Source: Rhodospirillales bacterium (lineage in GTDB: Bacteria; Pseudomonadota; Alphaproteobacteria; Acetobacterales; Acetobacteraceae). Taken from it: a stretch of 36,774 nt of DNA. Of this stretch, positions 8,113-15,900 are shown one piece after another (position 1 is the first letter of the stretch; each line of letters opens with the position of its first letter). The stretch is taken from contig CANHKG010000016.1 of NCBI GenBank assembly GCA_947460455.1, positions 1 through 36,774 on the forward strand, given 5' to 3'. Below the pieces are notes generated by a model. The model did no database searches. It was not told where the DNA came from and was given only the letters and a program-made list of their open reading frames with translations. The translations under genes were made by a program, and so were the position numbers.

Positions 8113-9183
8113 ATGGACTACACCCCGCTGCGCATGGATGCCTCGCTGCCCCCGCTGCGCGTCAACCTCTATTCAGACACGCAGACCAAGCCCACCCCGG
8201 CCATGAAGGCCGCGATGCTGGCAGCCGAAGTGGGCGACGAGCAGTTCGGTTGGGACCCCACCACGAACCAGCTGCAGGAGCGCATGGCCGCCCTGATGGG
8301 CAAGGAAGCCGCGCTGTTCCTGCCCAGCGGCACCATGTGCAACCAGATCGCCATCGCCACCCATTGCCGCCCCGGCGACGAGATCCTGGCGCATGAAACC
8401 GCCCACATCCTCACCAGTGAGGGCGGGGCCGTCGGTGCCATCACCGGCGCCCAGATCACCGGCCTCCGCGGCGCCCGCGGCCAGTTCGATGCGGAAACCC
8501 TGCGCGCCGCCATCCGCCCGCGCACCCGCTACTCGCCGCCGCAAACCCTGCTGGAAATCGAGCAGACCGCCAATTCCGGCGGCGGCGCGGTATGGAAGGT
8601 GGAGACCATCAACGAGCTCTGCGCCATCGCGCATGAGAATGGCCTCAGCACCCATATGGACGGCGCCCGCCTGATGAACGCCTGCGTCGCCGCAGGGATC
8701 GCGCCGAAGGACATGGTCGCCGGCATGGACAGCCTGTGGCTGGATTTCACCAAGGGCCTCGGAACCGGCGTCGGCGCCGTGCTGTGCGGGACCAAGGAAT
8801 TCATCGGCGCGGCCTGGCGCTGGAAGCAGCGCCTGGGCGGTTCCATGCGCCAGTCCGGCATGCTCGCCGCCGGCTGCATCCACGCCCTGGAACACCACGT
8901 CGACCGCCTGGCCGATGACCACGGCAACGCCCGCCGCCTCGCCCGCGGCCTCGCCCAGCTGCCGGGCATCACGGTGGAGGAGCCTGAGACCAACCTGGTG
9001 TTCTTCAACACCCAGGGCGCCGGCCTCACCGCCGCCGAGCTGTCCGACCGCGCCCGCGCCCATGGCGTGGCCGTCAGCACCAACGGCAAGTACCGCGTGC
9101 GCGCCTGCACCCATCTCGACGTGACCGCCGCCGACATGGACATGGCGGTGCAGGTCATCGGCGAGGTCGTGAAGGCCGCCTGA
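8113..9183 (+). CDS. ltaE: Low-specificity L-threonine aldolase (PLP-dependent)
   Basis: Cleaves L-threonine/allo-threonine to glycine and acetaldehyde; fold-type I PLP enzyme, cytoplasmic. 356 aa from ATG 8113. Motifs: NLYSDTQTKPTPAMKAAM at the start, VGDEQFGWDPTTNQLQERMA, FLPSGTMCNQIA, the HMDGARLMNA motif with the cofactor Asp, and the Schiff-base lysine in DFTKGLGTGVGAVLCG (Lys214). An in-frame ATG at 8065 also exists, but GGAGAAG sits 8-14 nt upstream of 8113 and the family N-terminus matches 8113. Preceding DUF4394 remnant ends 69 nt upstream, so the gene may have its own promoter, not identified. It ends in a strong terminator. Confidence 0.92.
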   Translation: MDYTPLRMDASLPPLRVNLYSDTQTKPTPAMKAAMLAAEVGDEQFGWDPTTNQLQERMAALMGKEAALFLPSGTMCNQIAIATHCRPGDEILAHETAHILTSEGGAVGAITGAQITGLRGARGQFDAETLRAAIRPRTRYSPPQTLLEIEQTANSGGGAVWKVETINELCAIAHENGLSTHMDGARLMNACVAAGIAPKDMVAGMDSLWLDFTKGLGTGVGAVLCGTKEFIGAAWRWKQRLGGSMRQSGMLAAGCIHALEHHVDRLADDHGNARRLARGLAQLPGITVEEPETNLVFFNTQGAGLTAAELSDRARAHGVAVSTNGKYRVRACTHLDVTAADMDMAVQVIGEVVKAA

Positions 9184-9196
9184 GCAACAAGACTTC

Positions 9197-9232
9197 GTTC
9201 GTTTGATGCGGCACCGTCCGCATCAAACGAAC
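9197..9232. terminator. Perfect 15-bp stem-loop after threonine aldolase
   Basis: GTTCGTTTGATGCGG (9197-9211), loop CACCGT, perfect complement 9218-9232. It follows the aldolase stop by 13 nt and lies between convergent genes, so it can work in either direction. A second hairpin with the T-run follows immediately. Confidence 0.8.
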
Positions 9233-9243
9233 AAAGGTTTTTT

Positions 9244-9267
9244 GGTTCTTTTTTTCAAAAAAGAACC
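9244..9267. terminator. Bidirectional rho-independent terminator
   Basis: GGTTCTTTTTT (9244-9254) pairs with AAAAAAGAACC (9257-9267) around a 2-nt loop, flanked by another T-run at 9238-9243. It ends 6 nt before the stop of the minus-strand TetR gene, so it can terminate both convergent genes. Confidence 0.8.
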
Positions 9268-9273
9268 GCTGCC

Positions 9274-9921
9274 TTACTGCACCGCATAAGCCCGCAGAAA
9301 CGCCCCCACAGCCCCGTCCACCGCCGCCTCGATCCGCGCTTCATCCGGCGCGAAGCCCGGCGTCAGCAGCGCCTCGATATGCAGCGTGCCGCGCAGTAGC
9401 GCACCGAGATGCTGCGCCGCGAGGTCGGCATCGGGCGCATGGATCGCCCCCTGCGCGTGCAGCCGCCCCAGCCAGGCGGCCACCTGCGTCTGGAACGCCA
9501 TCGGCCCGCTCGCCAGGAACGCCGCGCCCAGTTCGGGAAACCGCGCGCTTTCCGCGATCGCCACGCGCGCGATCGCCACCGTGCGCGGCTCCAGCAGGAA
9601 GTGCAGCAGCTTGCCGCCCAGCGCGCGCAGCGCCGCCTCCACATTCTCCACCCGGGCCGGCAACTGGGAAGGCTCCGCCGGCCCGCGCCGCGCCGCCTCA
9701 CCCACGATGGTGGCGAACAGCGCGTCCTTGGAGGCGAAATGGGCATAGAGCGTGGCCTTGGAGACGCCGGCCGCGCGCGCCACCGCATCCATGCTCACGG
9801 CGCCATAGCCCTGCGCGATGAACAGCTCCGCTGCCGCCTGTATCACCTGCTGGCGCTTGCGATTGGGCGGCCCCTCCGCCACCGGGCCGGGGCAGGGGGC
9901 GGGGGCGAGGCGCGTTTCCAT
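9274..9921 (-). CDS. TetR/AcrR-family transcriptional repressor of the adjacent efflux pair
   Basis: 215 aa. The N-terminal DNA-binding domain (about 22-75) is typical: RQQVIQAAAELFIAQGYGAVSMDAVARAAGVSKATLYAHFASKDALF. The C-terminal ligand-binding half (AEAALRALGGKLLHFLL to the end) matches the AcrR-like TetR C-terminal domain. ATG 9921 gives the usual short leader before the HTH; the frame is open further upstream but would cross the operator and promoter. The gene is divergent from emrA/emrB-type genes, and two palindromes AACTGRACGGTTCAGT lie in the 134-nt intergenic region. The obvious inference is auto-regulation and drug-inducible repression of the pump. Confidence 0.92.
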   Translation of the reverse strand: METRLAPAPCPGPVAEGPPNRKRQQVIQAAAELFIAQGYGAVSMDAVARAAGVSKATLYAHFASKDALFATIVGEAARRGPAEPSQLPARVENVEAALRALGGKLLHFLLEPRTVAIARVAIAESARFPELGAAFLASGPMAFQTQVAAWLGRLHAQGAIHAPDADLAAQHLGALLRGTLHIEALLTPGFAPDEARIEAAVDGAVGAFLRAYAVQ

Positions 9922-9962
9922 GCCCCCACTCTGATATGCACCCCCCGCCTCCGTCAAGAATG

Positions 9963-9979
9963 AACTGAACGGTTCAGTT
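9963..9979. promoter_or_regulatory. TetR operator, site 1
   Basis: Perfect palindrome AACTGAAC-G-GTTCAGTT, 6 nt upstream of the -35 candidate for the efflux operon and 42 nt upstream of the TetR start. Matches site 2 at nearly every position. Confidence 0.8.
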
Positions 9980-9984
9980 TTGCG

Positions 9985-10013
9985 TTGACCCGACCAGCCC
10001 GTGGACGTAGAAC
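9985..10013 (+). promoter_or_regulatory. Sigma-70-like promoter of the efflux operon
   Basis: TTGACC (9985-9990), 17-nt spacer, TAGAAC (10008-10013). It sits between the two TetR operators and 43 nt before the emrA-type ATG. Confidence 0.6.
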
Positions 10014-10021
10014 CGGCATCA

Positions 10022-10038
10022 GACTGAACCGTCCAGTT
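10022..10038. promoter_or_regulatory. TetR operator, site 2
   Basis: GACTGAAC-C-GTCCAGTT; read on the minus strand it is AACTGGACGGTTCAGTC, differing from site 1 at two positions. It lies just downstream of the -10 candidate, where bound repressor would block RNA polymerase. Confidence 0.75.
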
Positions 10039-10055
10039 CAATTCGAGGCGACGCC

Positions 10056-11243
10056 ATGAATGCCATCCCCGGAAAGCCGGTTTCCCCCACCGCGGACGCA
10101 CCCCTCTCCCGGCCGATCCCCACGGAGCCGCCACCCACCGCGAAGCCGCAATCCCGCCGCAAGCGCCGCCTTTTCGCCCTGGCCCTCATCCCCGTGCTGC
10201 TCGGCGTCGGCATTGCCGGCAATTGGTGGCGCGTCGAAGGCCGCTACATCCAAAGCACCGACAACGCCTACATCCAGGGCGACATCGCCACCCTCGCCGC
10301 GCGCATCGACGGCACCGTGATGGCCATCGACGTCGCCGACAACGCCGCCGTGCAGGCCGGCACCCCCCTCATCCGCCTCGACCCGCGCGACTGGCAGGCC
10401 CGGCTGGACCAGGCCCGCGCCAGCACCGCAGAGGCCGCCGCCGCCCAGCTCACCGTCGCCCGCCAGGTGGAACAGGCCAGTGCCGCCATCGACCAGGCCA
10501 GCTCCGGCATCGCCGCCGCCGAGGCCGAACTGGCCCGCGCCCGCAGCGAGGCCGCCCGCAGCGGCACCCTGGCTGGCGGCGGCTGGGCCTCGCGCCAATC
10601 CAACGAAACCGCCATCGCCGCCCAGCAGAAGGCCGAGGCCAACCTGGCCGCCGCCCAAGCCAGCCGTGCCGGCGCCAGTGCCGCGCTCGCGGTGGCAGAG
10701 GCACAATCCACCCAGGCCTCCGCCCGCCGCCAAGTCGCGGAAGCCGCCATGCGCCTGGCCGAGAACAACCTGGCCGACACCGTCATCCGCGCCCCGTCCG
10801 ATGGCGTGGTGGGCAACCGCGCCGCCCAGCTCGGCCAGCAGGTCAGCCCCGGCCAGCTTCTGATCGCCATCGCCCCGCCGGCCAGCCGCCTCTTTGTCAC
10901 CGCCAACTTCAAGGAAACGCAGCTGCGCCACCTCGTGCCCGGCGCTCCCGTGCGCCTGGTGCCGGATATCGACAGCGGCGCCGCCGTGCACGGCACCGTG
11001 GCCAGCCTTGCGCCCGCCACCGGCGCGCTGTTCTCCCTGCTGCCGCCGGAGAATGCCACCGGCAACTTCACCAAGGTGGTGCAGCGCGTGCCCGTGCGCA
11101 TCGCCATCGACGCGCAGGATGCAGCGAACGCCCCCTGGCTGCGCGCCGGCCTCTCCGTCACCGCCGAGGTCGATACGCGCGGCCCCGGCGCCCACCGCCT
11201 CGGCCTGTTCGGCTCCGCCGCTGCGACCCTCGGCCTCGAGTAA
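10056..11243 (+). CDS. EmrA/HlyD-family membrane fusion protein
   Basis: Periplasmic adaptor of a tripartite multidrug efflux pump. 395 aa. A Pro-rich, basic cytoplasmic leader (1-35) is followed by one transmembrane anchor (LFALALIPVLLGVGIAGNWW, about 39-58). The first lipoyl/barrel half is YIQSTDNAYIQGDIATLAARIDGTV, characteristic of the EmrA group. An Ala/Gln-rich alpha-helical hairpin (about 105-245) follows, then the second half-motif LADTVIRAPSDGVVGNRAAQLGQQV and the beta-barrel part (FVTANFKETQLRHLVPGAPVRL). It starts at ATG 10056 downstream of the TetR-controlled promoter, and the MFS partner begins 5 nt after its stop. No outer-membrane TolC-type gene is in the window. Confidence 0.93.
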   Translation: MNAIPGKPVSPTADAPLSRPIPTEPPPTAKPQSRRKRRLFALALIPVLLGVGIAGNWWRVEGRYIQSTDNAYIQGDIATLAARIDGTVMAIDVADNAAVQAGTPLIRLDPRDWQARLDQARASTAEAAAAQLTVARQVEQASAAIDQASSGIAAAEAELARARSEAARSGTLAGGGWASRQSNETAIAAQQKAEANLAAAQASRAGASAALAVAEAQSTQASARRQVAEAAMRLAENNLADTVIRAPSDGVVGNRAAQLGQQVSPGQLLIAIAPPASRLFVTANFKETQLRHLVPGAPVRLVPDIDSGAAVHGTVASLAPATGALFSLLPPENATGNFTKVVQRVPVRIAIDAQDAANAPWLRAGLSVTAEVDTRGPGAHRLGLFGSAAATLGLE

Positions 11244-11248
11244 CCACC

Positions 11249-12802
11249 ATGGACCAGCCGACCCGTCCGCTCACCCGCGCCGACTGGCTGGGCTTCATGG
11301 CCATGGTCGTCGGCATGTTCATGGCGATCCTGGATATCCAGATCGTCAGCGCCTCCATCGCCGAAATCCAGGCCGGCCTCTCGGCGGGGCCGGATGAGGT
11401 GGCCTGGGTGCAAACCAGCTACCTGATTGCGGAGATCGTCATGATCCCGCTCTCCGGCTGGCTCTCCCGCCTGCTCTCCACGCGCTACCTCTTCGTCGCC
11501 AGCGCGCTCGGCTTCGCGGTGTTCTCCGCGCTGTGCGCCACCGCCACCAGCCTCAACGAAATGATCGTCTATCGCGCGCTGCAGGGCTTCCTGGGCGGCG
11601 CGATGATCCCCACCGTGTTTGCCACCACCTTCCTGCTCTTCCCGCCGGCCCGGCGCACCGGTGTCTCCGTGCTGATCGGCCTCACCGCCACGCTGGCGCC
11701 CACCATCGGCCCCACTTTGGGCGGCTGGCTCACCCAGGCGATGTCCTGGCACTGGCTCTTCCTTATCAACGTCCCCGTCGGCCTCGCCATCGCCGCCACC
11801 GTCTTCGCCTTCATGCACTTGGACAAGCCGGACTGGTCGCTCTGGCGCCGCTTCGACTACATCGGCCTGGTGCTGATGGCGCTGTTTCTCGGCTCGCTCG
11901 AATACGTGCTGGAGGAAGGCGAGCGGGCAGGGTGGTTCGAGGACGAAACCATCCTGCTGCTCACCCTCGTCACCCTCTCCGCCGGCACGGCCTTCCTCTG
12001 GCGCATGCTCACCCGGCCCGATCCGCTGGTGGATCTGCGCGCCTTCGGCAACCGCAACTTCGCCTTCGGTTCCCTGTTCAGCCTGATCATGGGCATCGGG
12101 CTCTACGGCTCCGTCTATGTCGTGCCGCTCTTCCTCGGCCGCGTGCGCGGCTACGATTCGATGCAGATCGGGGAGGTGATGTTCGCCACCGGCGTGGCGA
12201 TGTTCCTCACCGCGCCCATCGCCGGCAAGCTCGCCACCAAGATCGACCTCCGCCTCCAGCTCGCCATCGGCCTGCTCGGCTTCGCCCTGTCGGTGTGGTG
12301 GATGGGCCACCTCACCAGCCAGTCCTCCTTCGCGGATCTGTTCTGGCCCCAGGCCCTGCGCGGCTCGGCGATGATGCTGCTGATGGTGCCGATCAACCAG
12401 ATTGCGCTCGGCACCATGCCGCCGGCCCAGGTGAAGAACGCCGCCGGCCTCTACAACCTCATGCGCAACCTCGGCGGCGCCTTCGGCCTCGCGCTGATCA
12501 ACTACCTCGCCACCACCCGCTACGCCGCCCACGCGCTGCATCTGTCGGAACAGGTCACCTGGGCCCGCCCCGGCGCCATGCACTGGCTGAACAGCCTCAC
12601 CCACGCCTACACCCCCACCCAGGAACAGGCCGCCCAGCTCTCCGCCCTGAAACGCACCGCCATGCTGGTCCGCCGCGAAGCCTTCACCCTCACCTACAAC
12701 GACGTGCTGCTGCTGATGGCACTGGTCTTCCTGCTCGCCCTGCCAGTCACCCTGCTGCTCAAGAAACCCGCTCCCAGCGCCGCGGCGGCGGAGGCGCACT
12801 GA
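11249..12802 (+). CDS. EmrB-type DHA2 multidrug MFS transporter
   Basis: 517-aa inner-membrane proton/drug antiporter of the 14-helix DHA2 family. Helix 1 has MVVGMFMAILDIQIVSASIAEI with the DHA2 LD-I-V-A motif; motif A-like GWLSRLLSTRYLF and motif C (LAPTIGPTLGGWL, helix 5) are present. Some 14 hydrophobic segments can be followed along the sequence, ending in a short Ala-rich tail. ATG 11249 follows the adaptor stop by 5 nt. Together with the EmrA-like protein it would export hydrophobic toxicants under control of the divergent TetR repressor. Substrate cannot be told from sequence. Confidence 0.93.
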   Translation: MDQPTRPLTRADWLGFMAMVVGMFMAILDIQIVSASIAEIQAGLSAGPDEVAWVQTSYLIAEIVMIPLSGWLSRLLSTRYLFVASALGFAVFSALCATATSLNEMIVYRALQGFLGGAMIPTVFATTFLLFPPARRTGVSVLIGLTATLAPTIGPTLGGWLTQAMSWHWLFLINVPVGLAIAATVFAFMHLDKPDWSLWRRFDYIGLVLMALFLGSLEYVLEEGERAGWFEDETILLLTLVTLSAGTAFLWRMLTRPDPLVDLRAFGNRNFAFGSLFSLIMGIGLYGSVYVVPLFLGRVRGYDSMQIGEVMFATGVAMFLTAPIAGKLATKIDLRLQLAIGLLGFALSVWWMGHLTSQSSFADLFWPQALRGSAMMLLMVPINQIALGTMPPAQVKNAAGLYNLMRNLGGAFGLALINYLATTRYAAHALHLSEQVTWARPGAMHWLNSLTHAYTPTQEQAAQLSALKRTAMLVRREAFTLTYNDVLLLMALVFLLALPVTLLLKKPAPSAAAAEAH

Positions 12803-12847
12803 GGCAAAGTGCAGCCAGCAAGGCCGGGCCCTGCCCGGACGTGCCAG

Positions 12848-12879
12848 CGGCCGATCCAATGTTTCCATCGGATCGGCCG
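12848..12879. terminator. Stem-loop downstream of emrB-type gene
   Basis: CGGCCGATCC (12848-12857) pairs with GGATCGGCCG (12870-12879), 12-nt loop. No T-run follows. Lies between convergent genes with a second stem-loop at 12900-12929. Confidence 0.55.
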
Positions 12880-12899
12880 TTGCCCTTGCAGGGGGGAGC

Positions 12900-12929
12900 G
12901 GTAGCCGACCGGCTGTCCGGTCGGCTACC
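12900..12929. terminator. Perfect 13-bp stem-loop between convergent genes
   Basis: GGTAGCCGACCGG (12900-12912), loop CTGT, complement 12917-12929. It ends 3 nt from the stop of the minus-strand giant gene. It is strong, but no T-run follows on either strand. Confidence 0.6.
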
Positions 12930-12932
12930 CGC

Positions 12933-15900
12933 TCAGAGCAGGAACCAGCTCGCCGAAGGGGACGCCGTGGTGCCGGCCGTGATCTGGAAGTTCGCCACGC
13001 CGTCGCCGTTGGTGTCGCCCGCGATCATCATGCTCGGGCCCGAGGGGATCAGCTGCAACTCGCCCGCCGTGCCCGAGAAGGCATTGGCCCCAATGAAGGT
13101 GAAGGCGTCGTTGGCCGGGCTCCCGGCAATCGCGTCGATCAGGCGCAGGTCGATGCGCTCGCCCAGCGCCGGGTCGAAGTCTGGCAGGCCGGTGAGGTTG
13201 GTGCCGGCATCGGCGCCCACCGCGGCGGTGAACACGAAGCGGTCCACCCCGCCCAGCCCGGAGACGGTGTGCTCGCCGGGGCCGATCAGGAAGACGTTCG
13301 CGTCCGCGGTGCCGGAAACGGGGGTGGAGCCCAGAACCACGATCGTGTCGTCGTCGATGATCACGCCGGTGGCCGTGGCGCGGCCGATGCTGGCCCCGGC
13401 CGAGGGGTTGGAGATGCCGACGGTGAAGCTCTCGTTGAACTCACGCTGCGAGTCGGCGGCAACCGCCACCGTGATCGTCGCCACGTTCTGGCCCCGCGCG
13501 AAGGTCACCGTGCCAGAGGGCAGCACGCCGCCTGCGAAGTCCGCCGCGCCCGCCGGTATGGTGCCCGGTGCGTCGCCCGGGCTTACCGCCCAATCCAGCG
13601 TATCGGTGCCGGCGGAGATGCCGGCGCGGCTGACCGTGAAGGACATGGTGGAGGTGCCACCGGTGCCCTCCGGGGCAACCCGGCGGGCCGGCCCGATCGA
13701 GTAGCGGGACCCGTCGTCGTTGAGGATCACGCCATGGGCCGCGGTGCCGGTGAAGGCTGCGCCGGCCGGGATGCTGCCCAGCGACACTGCGAAGCGCTCA
13801 TTCGACTCGCTGTCGGTATCGCCGGCCACCGGCACGGTGATGGTGCGGCTGGTCTGGCCGGCCGCGAAGCTGACGGTGCCGGAGGGCAGCGTGCCACCGG
13901 CGAAATCCTGCGCGCGTGCCGGCACCGTGCCGGTTCCGGCCACGCCGGCCACGTTCCAGCCGATCTCCGCCGCCGCCGCGGTGTTGCCACTGCGGGTGAC
14001 GGTGAAGGTGAATGCCGTGGTGCCGGCATTGCCTTCCGGCAGGTGCGCTGCCTGCGCAGCCACCGCGAAATTCTGCTCCGCGCCAAGCAGCACCGCGTCG
14101 TCGCGCAGATTGAGGTTCTCGATGCGCAGGTCCTGGCTGGCCGGCGTGTCGGCCTGGCTGAACGCCGTCTCCGGCGTGCCGTGTTCGGCCTGCAGGTAGT
14201 CTTCCAGCGCCCTCTGCTCGCCCAGCACATTGGCCGGCACGTTCGCCGCGGCGGTGAAGTCCAACGCCTCGTCCAGCGGTGCGGACAGCGTGCCGTCGTT
14301 CATCAGGAAGCGGAAGTTCGCGCCGTTCGCCTTCACCGGGTAGCCGTCGCCGCCCTGGGCAGTGAAGCTCAGGATCACCACGGGGATGCTGGCCGGTGCG
14401 CCGGCCACCACCTGGCCGTTGGCAACGATCTGGGCGACGAACTCGCCATCGAGGCCATAGAGCGCCACGCTGCGCACCTTCTCCCCGGCGGGCAGGTCGG
14501 GGTCGTAGGAGAAGCGCAGGCCGCCGAGCTGCGGAAAGCCGCCATTGCCGGGCGCGAGGCCGGCTGCGTAGTTCAGGATGTTCAGCAGCCCCTGCGGCGT
14601 GGTGTCGAACACCATCAGCTTGTTGTCGAAGCGCAGCGCGTTCTCGACATCCAGCTGGGAGATGTTGCCGGCCGCACCCGGCACGATCGCGTTCGGGATC
14701 TTGGAGCCGTCCTCGTCGATCGAGCCGATCGAGGCGCGCAGCCCGCCGCCATTCTTCATGGAGACAACCACCGGGGTGCCGGCAGGCAGGGCGCCCAGCG
14801 CGGCGGCGGCGTTGGCATCGGCGGTGAGGTTGCCGAGGTTTACTTCCTGGGCGCGGCCAAACACCCGGTCGCCTTCCAGGTAGACATTGCTGAAGCCGAA
14901 CTTGTTGCCGTCCTTCGCAACCACCACCGCATCAACCGCGCTGGTGATCGCCTGCACCGCCTTGCCGGTGGTGCTGCTGTCGATGATCTGCTGCGCCGTG
15001 TCGGTGCTGCCGTAAACCGCCTGCAGCGTGCTCTCGTTGGAGGCATAGGCGCCGTTGGTGGCCGGGTTGAGCGAGGCGAGGTCGATCTCGCCATCCTCGG
15101 TGAAGGCAACCACGAGGCGGCCGAGATAGCTGTATTCGGTGTCGGTGGTCACGATCAGCGTCGGCGCGCCATCGGCGCCCTTGGTGATGATCGGGTAGCT
15201 GTCGGTGGCGATGAAATCCGGGCTGTGGCCGTTGAAGGCACCAGGCACGTCGGTGGCGTCGCCCAGGCGTTCATGCCCGCCGCCGGCCACCATCACGTCC
15301 ACGCCGGTGAGCAGCGGGGCGAGTTCCTTGTTGCGGTCCAGCGTATCCAGCTGGTCCACCATCACGATCTTGTCGATGCCGGTGGCCTTCAGCGCGTCGA
15401 TGCCGGTCTGCAGATAGGCCGCCACTTCCTGGATGTCGCTGGTGGCGTCGTTGCCATCATCCAGCGGGCGGGTGCCGTTGGGCGAGGTCTTGATGAGCAG
15501 GTCGTAGGTGGTGGCGCCGACGATGCCGATCCGCTCGCCATTGATCGTCACCACCGCGTAGGGCGCGATCTTGCCGCCGATGGAGGAGGCTTCCTTACCG
15601 GCGAAGGCGTTGGTGCCGGTGCCGCCCAGGGTGGCGTCGGCCAGGCCGCGCAGCGAGCTGTCCTTGGAGAAATCAAGGTTCGAGGTGATGAACGGGAACT
15701 TCGCCCCGCCCCAGGCGCCCGAGGCGGCGATGGCGCCGGAGACCACCGGCGAGCCCAGGTCGAACTCATGGTTGCCGAGTGCGGAGGCATTCACGCCCAG
15801 CGCGTTCATGATCGCCACGTCCGGCCGGGCCAGGGCGGTGGCGCCGATGCCGGCCACCTTGCTCAGCGACGGATCGGCGCCGGCCACCAGCCAGGGGCCG

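Noticed and set aside
10268-12868. 866-codon minus-strand frame across the efflux genes
   Set aside because: Shadow of the EmrA/EmrB-type genes; composition is Glu/Gly/His-rich without domain signal.
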